64,000 nt of DNA from Paenibacillus sp. VTT E-133291 (GTDB lineage Bacteria; Bacillota; Bacilli; Paenibacillales; Paenibacillaceae): NCBI RefSeq assembly GCF_002264395.1, contig NZ_NFVA01000007.1, positions 1 through 64,000 on the forward strand. The letters are read 5' to 3'. This document shows, piece by piece, positions 16,073-24,747 of this stretch. The number at the start of each line of letters is the position of its first letter. The first letter of the stretch is position 1. Below the pieces are notes generated by a model that searched no databases, was not told the origin of the DNA, and saw nothing but the letters and a program-made list of their open reading frames with translations. The translations under genes were made by a program, and so were the position numbers.

Positions 16073-18067
16073 ATGTCAGAGCAGAAAGCATACGTCCATA
16101 AAGACAGCCGTATGCTGTTACAGGACAACATACACGCTAGTAGAGATTCCGAAGATCCCACCGCCTGGCTTAGGGAAACGGAAATAGTAACGCATGACTT
16201 CCCTTATCTAGCAAATCTGATTGCAGACAGTTTCAATGAATGGTTTGGTGGGCTCGATGTCCTCCCATTCTCCAGATCTTGGGAATGGTGTGTACTGAAT
16301 TTTGAAGGTAAATATTTAAATAATAATTTGGGTCAACAAGAACTATGGAGGCAGCACTGGGAACAGGCAGCGGCTTCCAGCTTGATTTCAGGATCAATCT
16401 CTGCCATTCCGTTAACCGTAGAAGGTAAGGATCTGAGTTTTTTTACTATACCGCTATTCACTCGCGTCGATAATGAAATTTTTGCATTTTTGGGCTGTTC
16501 TATGCCAACGCAACAATATGAAATGGGTGGAAGAGATACTGCAGAAGCTATGTCGCTGCATTACCGCACCTGTTTTTATCATAAGTTTGAACATATATTT
16601 GTAGCTGATCTTGCAAGTACCCATATTCATGCAGAACGTGAAAGCAATCGTCGTTCATTGTTATTTCAGATTGTCCAGCGGATGCATGACAATATTGATG
16701 TTGATGCTGTACTTTCGGAAGTCATTGATAGCATCTCTGCGATGTACCCTGGAGCCAGACTCGACCTGTATATGTCACAAGATCATCGCAGCACTAATCC
16801 GCAGGTCAAACCCTTACCTTTCCACATGTCCAGTGATGATGTCTGTGCCAGGGCGTTCAAGGATGGACGTGTTGCACTGAACACTAGTGATGAAGATCAC
16901 CGAAATGTAGAAATAGGGCTTCCGTTAGGTGGTAAGCAGGGGGTTTATGGGGTATTCCATATGGTGATGGATAATCCAATCTTCCCTGACGTTGATTTAA
17001 GGTTTCTTACAATGGTAGCCGATACGGCTGGAACTGCTTTTGAGAATGCCAAGCTTTATGAGCGCTCCAATCAGCTGATCCGTGAGCTTCGCATGAGTAA
17101 CGAACTTACCCAGCGTTTGAATCAAAGCTTGCGATTAGGCGATATTTTTCAATTTGCGTTTGAAGAGCTACTTGAAATGTTTGGTGCAGATTACTGTTGC
17201 ATCTTACATATGAATGAGGAAAAGGGTGGCCTAGAAGTTATTGCCTGCAACCATCCCTCATTGCAGAATGAAGTATTAGAAGTAGGGGCAGGTTTAGGTG
17301 GAAAGGTATATTCCACAGGTGAATCACTGATTATGTCTGACTACATAGATAATCCTAAGACAACTTCCCGACTAATGAATGCTACCGGTTCACAGTCGCT
17401 GATTGCTACACCTCTTAGTGTGGGGGGAGAAGTGCGAGGTGCGATTATGCTGGCACATCGAGATTCACATTATTTTTCCTATGACAACTACAGGCTGTTG
17501 CAGGCGATGGCGGGACATATAGGACTAGCAGTAGGTAACGCCAGGCTACATGCTGAAGTCAGACGTCTTGCGAACAGAGATAGCCTAACAGGTCTCTATG
17601 CTCGTCATTATTTGGACGAAGAGATAAAAGAAAGACAGTCTACGGACTTCTGCGGCTGTTTAATTGTTGTGGATATTGATCAGTTCAAAATCGTGAATGA
17701 TACCTATGGTCATCAAAAAGGCGATAAGATTCTAAAAGAGGTTAGTGAAATTGTGAAATCTTCCATCCGTCAAGGGGACATTGCCGCGAGATGGGGTGGG
17801 GAGGAGCTCTCCGTTTATTTACCGTTGATGGGAATGCAGCAGGCGGGTTATGTAGCTGAGCGTATACGTAAACGCGTTATGGAAGAAACTGAACCTAGTG
17901 TAACGGTATCCTGCGGAATAGCGGAATGGAGCTGGATGGACGATCGAGTAAGTGTTGAGTCATTATTTTATCGAGCGGATATGGCGCTGTATAAAGCTAA
18001 GAATAACGGTCGGAACCAAGTTGTTTTTGATACCAAAGAAAATGATAGCAATATTAAGAACTCGTGA
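16073..18067 (+). CDS. dgcP: GAF-GGDEF diguanylate cyclase-like protein (DgcP/YtrP type)
   Basis: The 664-residue cytoplasmic protein has an N-terminal sensory region, two GAF-like regions (about 200-335 and 345-490) and a C-terminal GGDEF domain (about 500-655, beginning RDSLTGLYARHYL). The metal and substrate site includes VVDIDQFKIVNDTYGHQKGD. The signature loop reads GGEEL rather than GGDEF/GGEEF, at about residues 575-579, with the product-inhibition RxxD (RQGD) five residues before it. Diguanylate cyclase activity is therefore plausible but the last signature residue is unusual. B. subtilis has its GAF-GGDEF gene ytrP (dgcP) close to rpsD, which supports orthology. AAAGGGGATC precedes the ATG. 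Confidence 0.8.
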   Translation: MSEQKAYVHKDSRMLLQDNIHASRDSEDPTAWLRETEIVTHDFPYLANLIADSFNEWFGGLDVLPFSRSWEWCVLNFEGKYLNNNLGQQELWRQHWEQAAASSLISGSISAIPLTVEGKDLSFFTIPLFTRVDNEIFAFLGCSMPTQQYEMGGRDTAEAMSLHYRTCFYHKFEHIFVADLASTHIHAERESNRRSLLFQIVQRMHDNIDVDAVLSEVIDSISAMYPGARLDLYMSQDHRSTNPQVKPLPFHMSSDDVCARAFKDGRVALNTSDEDHRNVEIGLPLGGKQGVYGVFHMVMDNPIFPDVDLRFLTMVADTAGTAFENAKLYERSNQLIRELRMSNELTQRLNQSLRLGDIFQFAFEELLEMFGADYCCILHMNEEKGGLEVIACNHPSLQNEVLEVGAGLGGKVYSTGESLIMSDYIDNPKTTSRLMNATGSQSLIATPLSVGGEVRGAIMLAHRDSHYFSYDNYRLLQAMAGHIGLAVGNARLHAEVRRLANRDSLTGLYARHYLDEEIKERQSTDFCGCLIVVDIDQFKIVNDTYGHQKGDKILKEVSEIVKSSIRQGDIAARWGGEELSVYLPLMGMQQAGYVAERIRKRVMEETEPSVTVSCGIAEWSWMDDRVSVESLFYRADMALYKAKNNGRNQVVFDTKENDSNIKNS

Positions 18068-18091
18068 GGTAAGTCTCAGGGGTTCTTTTTT
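18056..18091 (+). terminator. terminator overlapping the dgcP stop
   Basis: AAGAACTC pairs with GGGTTCTT, with an inner TGAG/CTCA helix, and a T run follows. The upstream arm includes the last codons of the gene. Confidence 0.7.
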
Positions 18092-18201
18092 ATATGCGCA
18101 TTTATTATGGCTCTAATTGCGGTATAAGGCTTGCAGGAAGGGAGAACCCTATACGCGTGGGTTGTACTTAAGTAAAATACTCCGAGAAAGGCCTGAGGTC
18201 C

Positions 18202-19071
18202 GTGAGAAAGCTATTATTACTTAAGGGAGGACTCCTCCCTATAGTTCTGACACTGTATTGCCTGTTATGTAGCGGCTGTAGCGTCATAAGAGACAAACCT
18301 GCGAAGGAAGATTTAAGTTTGGCGTTGGCAGGGATGGCTGGAAGTGATGAGGTTGTTTTTGAAGGGGCGAATATGCTGACACGAGGGGGAACAACGGTTC
18401 CTGAATCCTTATTGTTCTACGGAGGCACAGTGCAGGATCATAAAAAAGTAAAGCTGTACACCCTTCTTCCAGATAAATCCACGATCCAAAAAACAGCTGC
18501 TGGTGGCGTTAAAGACTTAAAGAGTAACGCATATGCTATGAAACCTTATTACAGTCAGTTAGAGAAAAAAGAGGGCAGATGGGAACTTCAGACCACTGAA
18601 AATTCCTCGGAGGAGGGAAATCCATTACCTGCGCTAAATCCGTTAAAGCAACTTGAGGAACTTGAGTCCATGGAGAAGAGTGTAACCGAAGAGGCAGGAG
18701 CTGGCAGAGGGACAAGTGTGCTGCGAATCGAATTGACGCCTTCAGAAGCTAGGAAGCAGCTGTCTGCTGAATTGGAGAAAGAAATGCAGAACCTTCGTCC
18801 TAAAGTTCCTGAATCCGCAGAGAACAACGCAGAGGCTGATCAGGCAGTGACGGAAGCTTTGGAGAAGCTGTGGCAGAAGAAAAATAATGAGCTACAGCAA
18901 AAGCTGAAACAGGCTAATGTAGAAACGGTCTACCACCTAACGGTTGATAAGAAGCATAATCTTCCCAGAAGGCTTACCTTGAATCGAAAAGTAAGCTATT
19001 CCGGTGAAATGATGAATAAATCTGAAAATGAAACTTATGTATCTAAAGTGGATTTCACAGGTTACCGTTAA
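18202..19071 (+). CDS. hypothetical lipoprotein
   Basis: The 289-residue product begins with a lipoprotein signal: basic MRK, a hydrophobic stretch, and a lipobox ending at Cys26 (LLCSGC). The mature part is charged, with a glutamate- and lysine-rich, probably coiled-coil section around residues 165-250, and a C-terminal stretch that looks like beta structure. I recognise no enzyme motif. It would sit on the outer face of the membrane. The start is GTG at 18202 with a weak GAGG site. It stands alone between the GGDEF gene and the aminopeptidase. The function is unknown. Confidence 0.7.
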   Translation: MRKLLLLKGGLLPIVLTLYCLLCSGCSVIRDKPAKEDLSLALAGMAGSDEVVFEGANMLTRGGTTVPESLLFYGGTVQDHKKVKLYTLLPDKSTIQKTAAGGVKDLKSNAYAMKPYYSQLEKKEGRWELQTTENSSEEGNPLPALNPLKQLEELESMEKSVTEEAGAGRGTSVLRIELTPSEARKQLSAELEKEMQNLRPKVPESAENNAEADQAVTEALEKLWQKKNNELQQKLKQANVETVYHLTVDKKHNLPRRLTLNRKVSYSGEMMNKSENETYVSKVDFTGYR

Positions 19072-19166
19072 TCTTTACATTGTTTAGCAGGTCTTGCGCT
19101 CCATAAAGGGCGTGCTACAATAGAACAGCATGCTTATTTTTCAGACAGAGGAAGGAAGAGTACACA

Positions 19167-20282
19167 ATGAAAGATCCCAGAATTCAAAAGCTGGCGGCAA
19201 ATCTTGTAGGTTATTCCGTAGATGTTCAGCCAGGTGAGAACGTGCTTGTAGAAATGATTGGCAATGAAAGGGATTTAATCAAAGCTGTTGTTGAGGAAAT
19301 CGGTAAAGCTGGCGGTCATGCTTTTGTACAGTTGACAGATCGTACCGTCCTACGCAGCATGCTTAAATATGCAACACGTGAGAGTCTTCAGACATGGGCT
19401 GACATTGACTTGAACCGGATGAAGCAAATGGATTGCTATATCGGCATCCGTGCAGGTGAGAATGTAAATGACCTGTCCGATGTTCCAGAAGAAAATATGA
19501 AATTGTATAATTCTTTGTATTCCCATCCAGTGCATAGTGAACAACGCGTGAAGCATACAAAGTGGGTAGTATTACGTTATCCCAATGCGAGTATGGCTCA
19601 GCTTGCAAATATTAGTACAGAAGCATTTGAGGACTTTTATTTCGAAGTGTGTAATTTGGATTACGCCAAAATGGACAAGGCTCAGGATGCATTGGCTGAT
19701 CTCATGCGCAGAACAGATAAGGTACATATTTCAGGTCCTGGAACAGATCTTAAGTTCTCCATCAAAGGAATCGGTGCAGAGAAATGCTCTGGACAAAAGA
19801 ATATTCCGGATGGCGAGGTTTACAGCGCTCCTGTTCGTGATTCTGTAAATGGAATGATCAGTTATAATGCACCGTCCGTTTATAACGGAGTAACTTTTGA
19901 AAATATCAAATTCAAATTCGAGAATGGTAAAATTGTTGAAGCAACAAGCAATGACTCCGCTCGCTTGAATGAAATCCTGAATTCAGATGACGGCGCACGT
20001 CACATTGGAGAATTTGCCATAGGCTTTAACCCTTATATTTTGCACCCAATGAATGACATTCTGTTTGATGAGAAAATTGCAGGCAGCCTGCACTTTACAC
20101 CAGGACAAGCATATGATGTTACAGATAACGGAAACCGGTCCTCCATTCACTGGGATCTTGTATTAATCCAACGTCCAGACTATGGCGGCGGGGAGATTTA
20201 TTTTGACGATGTATTAATCCGTAAAGATGGAATCTTCGTGTTACCAGAACTGGAAGGTCTGAATCCTGAAAACTTGAAATAA
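19167..20282 (+). CDS. M29-family aminopeptidase
   Basis: The 371-residue protein has the layout of the thermophilic aminopeptidase family (AmpS/PepS/aminopeptidase T), cytoplasmic metal-dependent exopeptidases. Signatures are NIPDGEVYSAPVRDSVNG with a metal-binding glutamate, the IGEFAIGFNP segment, IAGSLHFTPGQAY and SSIHWDLV with histidine and aspartate ligands near the end. The length is slightly short of B. subtilis AmpS. GAGGAAGGAAG precedes the ATG. It is followed, after about 100 bases, by an HPr-like gene in the same direction, probably with its own promoter. Confidence 0.9.
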   Translation: MKDPRIQKLAANLVGYSVDVQPGENVLVEMIGNERDLIKAVVEEIGKAGGHAFVQLTDRTVLRSMLKYATRESLQTWADIDLNRMKQMDCYIGIRAGENVNDLSDVPEENMKLYNSLYSHPVHSEQRVKHTKWVVLRYPNASMAQLANISTEAFEDFYFEVCNLDYAKMDKAQDALADLMRRTDKVHISGPGTDLKFSIKGIGAEKCSGQKNIPDGEVYSAPVRDSVNGMISYNAPSVYNGVTFENIKFKFENGKIVEATSNDSARLNEILNSDDGARHIGEFAIGFNPYILHPMNDILFDEKIAGSLHFTPGQAYDVTDNGNRSSIHWDLVLIQRPDYGGGEIYFDDVLIRKDGIFVLPELEGLNPENLK

Positions 20283-20304
20283 GCTGTAAAAGTAAGAAAA
20301 CACC

Positions 20305-20334
20305 TTGCACAAGTAAGCGGATTCAAGGTATCAT
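20305..20334 (+). promoter_or_regulatory. candidate promoter of the HPr-like gene
   Basis: TTGCAC and TATCAT are 18 bases apart, about 55 bases before the gene. The hexamers are the same as those before ccpA (17-base spacing there). Confidence 0.35.
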
Positions 20335-20388
20335 AAGAAATGGTTACAAATGACTTATGTTTCATAATCAAGTTGCGGAGGGATTTCT

Positions 20389-20634
20389 ATGTCCAGTAAC
20401 AATGCGGCAATCGTTGATATTGCTCAAACGGCAGGCCAGTTCAACTCTTCAATCGTTCTTCAAGCGGACAACAAGTACATTGATGTTAAGAGTATCCTTG
20501 GTTTGTTCACGACTTTGGTATCAAGCCAAAGCTACGAGCTTCATGTTCACGGAACAGATGCAGAAGAAGCTAAGAAGGCAATGAGTGAAGTTTTTGCTAA
20601 ACACGGTTTGAACTTTACAGTTGTAGCTGAGTAA
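20389..20634 (+). CDS. HPr-like protein lacking the His15 region
   Basis: The 81 residues align with HPr and Crh from just after the active-site loop onward: AAIVDIAQTAGQFNSSI, then DVKSILGLFTTLVSSQ with the regulatory serine (Ser35, equivalent to Ser46), then a C-terminal helix DAEEAKKAMSEVF. The first beta strand and the GIHARPA loop with the phosphocarrier histidine are absent. An in-frame TAA 24 bases upstream and a clear GCGGAGGG site before the ATG show that the short N-terminus is real. It cannot carry PTS phosphate the usual way. A Crh-like regulatory role, perhaps with CcpA, is an inference. Annotation pipelines would call it an HPr-family phosphocarrier. Confidence 0.75.
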   Translation: MSSNNAAIVDIAQTAGQFNSSIVLQADNKYIDVKSILGLFTTLVSSQSYELHVHGTDAEEAKKAMSEVFAKHGLNFTVVAE

Positions 20635-20649
20635 TAGTTGTATGTAAAG

Positions 20650-20681
20650 ACGTCCTACCGATTTACGGTGGGGCGTTTTTT
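20650..20681 (+). terminator. terminator after the HPr-like gene
   Basis: ACGTCCTACCG pairs with CGGTGGGGCGT (two G-U pairs), followed by a run of seven T. Confidence 0.8.
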
Positions 20682-20846
20682 CTAGAAATAGATGAGGAAC
20701 TAATGCTATCCCTTATAAACAACATAGCTGCTTCTTTCAAATAAATGGTTAGTATAAACAGAATTGTTGTATTGATATCCGATTTCGACTAATATTAAGT
20801 AAAATAGTAAAAGCAGCTTAACTTTTGGACATGGGGGGGAAGAGGC

Positions 20847-21143
20847 ATGACTTCGTCGGAATTACAGGAACAGTTTAATCTTAAAGCGATCAATCTTCTA
20901 CAAGAAGATGCCGATAAAATTCAGCAACTTATTGAAGTGCAGATGGAAAATCTGGCAACACGCTACTGCCCTCTCTATGAGGAAGTGCTCGATACCCAAA
21001 TGTACGGTTTCTCAAGAGAGGTCGATTTTGCGGTTAGAGCAGGTTTGGTGCCAGAGATTACCGGTAAAATGGTGCTGAGTAAGCTGGAGCGGAATTTAGC
21101 AGTACTCTATGAGGCATTGAATAACAAAGCAAAAGAAGAATAA
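20847..21143 (+). CDS. ylaN: YlaN family protein (DUF1507)
   Basis: The 98-residue protein closely follows B. subtilis YlaN, with [37 protein letters not shown] and a C-terminal [14 protein letters not shown] helix. YlaN is a small cytoplasmic protein that is essential or near-essential in B. subtilis and has been linked to iron homeostasis through Fur. Nothing around it here adds to that. A GGGGGGAAGAGG site precedes the ATG. It is a single gene with its own terminator. Confidence 0.88.
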   Translation: MTSSELQEQFNLKAINLLQEDADKIQQLIEVQMENLATRYCPLYEEVLDTQMYGFSREVDFAVRAGLVPEITGKMVLSKLERNLAVLYEALNNKAKEE

Positions 21144-21166
21144 GTTTTGATTTATAGTATTCATAG

Positions 21167-21210
21167 AAACGCACATGAGGACAGATCGTCACTCATGTGC
21201 GTTTTTTTTT
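21167..21210 (+). terminator. terminator after ylaN
   Basis: AAACGCACATGAG pairs with CTCATGTGCGTTT and runs into nine or more T. Confidence 0.88.
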
Positions 21211-21238
21211 GAGAATTATAGAATGAATGGGGAGTTAT

Positions 21239-22309
21239 TTAAACTAGATAAAAGGAGACTCCGAGAATTAGATAAACCGTTAATAGCAAGAGACCCTCAT
21301 ACCAGTTGGTCGAACCATCCTGAGTGATTGATTTGGCAATAAAGACGGCCACGCCAATGGCGACAATTTCGATCGTTGTAAACACAATGTCCATAGTGTC
21401 TCCCATAAAATAACTGGCGAAGATAAGTACAGGCGCTACAAATAGTGCAATTTGAAGACTACTCCCGACGGCGATTTCTACTGCTGCACCGATTTTATTC
21501 TTCATAGCCAGCATAATGGCTGCACTATGTTCTGCGGCATTACCGATGATTGCCACGAGGAAGGCGCCTACAAACAGTTCACTAAATCCAAAGCGCTCAG
21601 TTAGTGTCTCAAGCGTCCCTACCAGCCACTCACTCACAAAGGCTACCATTACGGTAGCAAGAAGCAGATAAAGGATGGATCGGTTTCTGGACCACTTAGG
21701 CGCATGCTCATGAGCCATTTCTTCCTTACCGTCTTCTGTAACGTCCTCTAGATGTTTCTTGTGCGTAATCATAGAGAAGATTAACCAGGCCATGTAGGAG
21801 GCGATGAGCAGCCCGGCAACGATTAAACTGAGCACGTCTGTATCTTTTTCAGTAATGGAATGGGTATTGAAGAACATAGCCGGTACAAATAAAGCGATCA
21901 CCGCTACGATCATAAGGGAACCGTTCATACCAGCGAGGGTTACGTTAAAGTTCTGCACTTTGAACTTCATCCCACCAGCGAAAATACTTAAACCTAGGAC
22001 AAGCAGCAGATTGCCAATAATGGAACCGGTAAGACTGGCTTTCACCATGTCGAACAGTCCTTCCTTCACTAGGAAAAAGGCAATGATTAGTTCTGCGGCA
22101 TTACCGAAGGTAGCGTTTAGGAAGCCGCCTAACCGCTGTCCAGCATAATGTGCTACACTTTCTGTGGCGCGGCCCAGAAATCCAGCCACGAACACAACGG
22201 CTACTGCAGAGAGAACGAACTGAAGCGTGTGGTCCCAATCTGCATAATGGCCTATGGCACTAAGGATAAAGGTGATTGCCAGCAAAGCTGGTGAAATCCA
22301 TTTTTTCAA
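21239..22309 (-). CDS. cax: Ca2+/H+ antiporter (CaCA superfamily)
   Basis: This inner-membrane exchanger expels calcium (or related cations) against protons. The protein has about ten to eleven hydrophobic spans and the two alpha repeats of the superfamily, with GGFLNATFGNAAELIIA in the first half and AIIGNAAEHSAAI in the second. A histidine- and acid-rich cytoplasmic loop (HKKHLEDVTEDGKEEMAHEHAP) joins the halves. It resembles B. subtilis YfkE (ChaA). The frame extends to a GTG at 22321, but that codon overlaps the only Shine-Dalgarno-like site (TTGGAG), so the TTG at 22309 is preferred. Single gene, convergent with ylaN. Confidence 0.88.
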   Translation of the reverse strand: MKKWISPALLAITFILSAIGHYADWDHTLQFVLSAVAVVFVAGFLGRATESVAHYAGQRLGGFLNATFGNAAELIIAFFLVKEGLFDMVKASLTGSIIGNLLLVLGLSIFAGGMKFKVQNFNVTLAGMNGSLMIVAVIALFVPAMFFNTHSITEKDTDVLSLIVAGLLIASYMAWLIFSMITHKKHLEDVTEDGKEEMAHEHAPKWSRNRSILYLLLATVMVAFVSEWLVGTLETLTERFGFSELFVGAFLVAIIGNAAEHSAAIMLAMKNKIGAAVEIAVGSSLQIALFVAPVLIFASYFMGDTMDIVFTTIEIVAIGVAVFIAKSITQDGSTNWYEGLLLLTVYLILGVSFYLV

Positions 22310-22463
22310 TGTAAAGTACACTCCAATCTATGTATTCAGGATCAATTCATAATCAATATACCCAAATTATTCCTAAGTGTAAACGAGAAAGCGAGAAACT
22401 GATTTGCTTTTTAGCCTGTTTAGGAATTACAATAATTGATAATGAGTTTAGGGGGGATATGGC

Positions 22464-22829
22464 ATGGCAGAACAACTTCAATTGGAAATGGGAAATATTC
22501 GAATTTCAAATGACGTCGTCTCGAAAATTGCCGGATTGGCTGCCTTGGAGACTCCAGGAATTGCAGCCATGTCAGGTGGCCTATCAGAAGGCTGGGCGAA
22601 GCGTCTAAGTGGTAAGAACGTTCAAAAGGGCGTTACCGTTGAAGTGGGGCAGCTAGAAGCAGCTGTGGATCTGCGTATTATAGTTCTCTATGAAACACCG
22701 ATACATGAAGTGTGCCGGATGCTTCAGCAGAACGTACGCGAGGCTGTGGAGAGCATGACGGGACTTCATATTGTTGAGGTGAATGTCAAAGTTGAAGGCG
22801 TAGCCTTTAAGAACGATGAAATTGCTTAA
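22464..22829 (+). CDS. Asp23/Gls24 family envelope stress protein
   Basis: The 121-residue protein has the family pattern: an N-terminal GNIRISNDVVSKIAGLAALETPGI, a middle beta region KGVTVEVGQLEAAVDLRIIVLYE, and VESMTGLHIVEVNVKVEGVAF at the end. Members such as YloU and YqhY are small, often membrane-associated proteins linked to envelope or lipid homeostasis. In B. subtilis one member (yloU) lies directly before the fakA-type gene yloV. That position is empty in this window (61596-61786), so this copy could be a displaced equivalent or a different paralogue. GGGGGGATATGGC precedes the ATG. Confidence 0.85.
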   Translation: MAEQLQLEMGNIRISNDVVSKIAGLAALETPGIAAMSGGLSEGWAKRLSGKNVQKGVTVEVGQLEAAVDLRIIVLYETPIHEVCRMLQQNVREAVESMTGLHIVEVNVKVEGVAFKNDEIA

Positions 22830-22848
22830 TGCTAAAGAGCTTGTACAT

Positions 22849-22888
22849 AAAAAAGCAGTCCAAGAAATTTAACTTGGACTGCTTTTTT
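22849..22888. terminator. bidirectional terminator between convergent genes
   Basis: AAAAAAGCAGTCCAAG pairs with CTTGGACTGCTTTTTT around an eight-base loop, with T runs on both strands. Confidence 0.85.
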
Positions 22889-22919
22889 ATATATGCCGTC
22901 ATATCCGGATTTATGAATC

Positions 22920-24164
22920 TTACCGGGAACGAACTTGTCTAACTGTAGTTACAGATTTCGTGACTTCCTCTTTAGCCGGAAGATTGGTTTCTCTTGAAAT
23001 GCTCAGCATTATTCCCATGGACAGCATACTCACAAGAAGTGAAGAGCCGCCATAGCTGATAAATGGCAAAGTTACACCGGTAAGCGGAATGGTCTTCGTT
23101 ACACCACCAATATTGACAAAGGCTTGAATAGCAATAAGCCCCATAATACCAATGCCAACAAGCGTGCCAAAGGGATCCTTACACCTTAGTGCGATTAGAA
23201 TACCTCGCCAGATAAAATACAGGTATATCATCAGAAATAATGCCGTTCCTATAAATCCAAATTCCTCACCAATCACAGGAAAAATAAAGTCCGTATACGG
23301 GTATTTAAGATAATCCAGCTTTTGAATGCTTTTGCCAAAGCCAGAGCCACTGACTCCACCTTGTCCGAGAGCGGTCAAAGACTGAATAATATTATACCCT
23401 TCACCTTCAGGATCCTGATAGGGGTCTATGAAAGCTTGAATTCGACCTTTTTTATAGTCTTGATTAGCGACTACTTTTTCGGAGGCAGGGGCAAGAGAAT
23501 CAATCGCCGCTTTAGCCCCCATAACTATTCCTACACCTAACACCAAGAGAGCGATAGAACCTAGGATATGCTTCATACTGGCACCGCCTGCATAAATGAC
23601 AAGTCCGCTGGTAGCCACGAGAATAAGGCAAGACCCCAAATCTGGCTGCATCATAATAAGCCCGGCAACTATACCTACGATAACCATTACAGGGATATAT
23701 CCAGTACGGAAATCTCTAAACCTTTCACCTTTTTTGGTAATCAGTGCGGAGAGATACAGGATAATCGATATTTTGGCGAGCTCGGTAGGTTGGATTCCTA
23801 GCTTTCCGATACTTAACCAGCTTTTGGCGCCATTGATTCTTTCGGAGAAGGCTACAAATAGCAGAAGGATCACGGTGATGATAAAGATAGGTACATACCA
23901 CTTCTTGAATTTACTGTAGTGAATGTTCATGGCTGTAAACATAACAACGATTCCAAGTACGATCCAGATCATTTGGCGTTTCATGAAATATAGAGGGTCA
24001 TTACTGAACTTCGAGCTTGCTAAAGTCAAACTGGAGCTAGCACTGAAGACCATGACTAGACCGAAACCCACAAGTAGTAGTGTTAAGATAAGTAGTTGGA
24101 AATCGGGTGTTCCTCTTTTGGGCAGGCTGACATTTTGTTTCGTCTTTCCCTTTCTGTTACTCAA
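22920..24164 (-). CDS. ftsW: FtsW/RodA/SpoVE family peptidoglycan polymerase
   Basis: SEDS-family integral membrane protein of 414 residues with about ten spans, which polymerises lipid II together with a class B penicillin-binding protein. Signatures include VFSASS near the first span, NGAKSWLSIGKLGIQPTELAK, LIMMQPDLGSCLIL, and the C-terminal GVTLPFISYGGSSL. The segment YNIIQSLTALGQGGVSGSGFGKS is characteristic of the division and sporulation members. No class B PBP gene accompanies it, so FtsW, RodA and SpoVE cannot be told apart by context; I favour FtsW from motif similarity. It overlaps the upstream YugN-like gene by four bases and is probably co-transcribed with it. Confidence 0.88.
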   Translation of the reverse strand: MSNRKGKTKQNVSLPKRGTPDFQLLILTLLLVGFGLVMVFSASSSLTLASSKFSNDPLYFMKRQMIWIVLGIVVMFTAMNIHYSKFKKWYVPIFIITVILLLFVAFSERINGAKSWLSIGKLGIQPTELAKISIILYLSALITKKGERFRDFRTGYIPVMVIVGIVAGLIMMQPDLGSCLILVATSGLVIYAGGASMKHILGSIALLVLGVGIVMGAKAAIDSLAPASEKVVANQDYKKGRIQAFIDPYQDPEGEGYNIIQSLTALGQGGVSGSGFGKSIQKLDYLKYPYTDFIFPVIGEEFGFIGTALFLMIYLYFIWRGILIALRCKDPFGTLVGIGIMGLIAIQAFVNIGGVTKTIPLTGVTLPFISYGGSSLLVSMLSMGIMLSISRETNLPAKEEVTKSVTTVRQVRSR

Positions 24165-24613
24165 GCCTCCAACAGCTGCTTTAATTCGAGAATCCGAGTA
24201 GCAGCAGTGTCCAATACTGGTTTAGGTACCGGGGAGTCATAATCGAGGCCATGGGGGAATGTTGCTTTCCCTAAGTATACGGCTTCAATTGCAAGTACGG
24301 CATCAGCTTTCTCCAGCTTCCCCTCGACAGCGCGAGTGTTGATGCGTAGAAAGTATTCGCCGCCATCCTGTGGGTCTTCAATTTTGCAGTCGTAAGTGGC
24401 ACGATAGTATTCCCATTGCCAGCGAATGAAGCCAGCCTTTGTCGCACTCTCGTCCAGATAGAGAAGATCACTCTTCAATCCTACGAGGCCCGTGTTCTCA
24501 AAAATCATAGCACGCACATCCCCCTTATGAAGTATAATGATGAATTCATGATCCGTTTGCTGATGTTCTACCTCATGATAGTATGTTTCTAAACGTTGTG
24601 CAAGAGTAGCCAC
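24161..24613 (-). CDS. YugN-like family protein
   Basis: The 150-residue product resembles the small YugN-like family of Bacillota: a central WQWEYYRATYDCKIED segment and a C-terminal block GEYFLRINTRAVEGKLEKADAV followed by YLGKATFPHGLDYD. The family has no settled function. AGGAGGTGGC precedes the ATG. The stop overlaps the start of ftsW as ATGA, so the two are translationally coupled, an arrangement that hints at, but does not prove, a link with cell-wall synthesis. Confidence 0.75.
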   Translation of the reverse strand: MATLAQRLETYYHEVEHQQTDHEFIIILHKGDVRAMIFENTGLVGLKSDLLYLDESATKAGFIRWQWEYYRATYDCKIEDPQDGGEYFLRINTRAVEGKLEKADAVLAIEAVYLGKATFPHGLDYDSPVPKPVLDTAATRILELKQLLEA

Positions 24614-24747
24614 CTCCTAACGATACCCAGTTTTTTGCGTTTCTGCTACAATAAAATAATTATAGCCGTGTACGGCTGGAACAAAGTGTCCAGGACTGCT
24701 GTCGCATGCTGTTGATGCGGGTTTATGAAGAAGGGGATGGAGAACGT

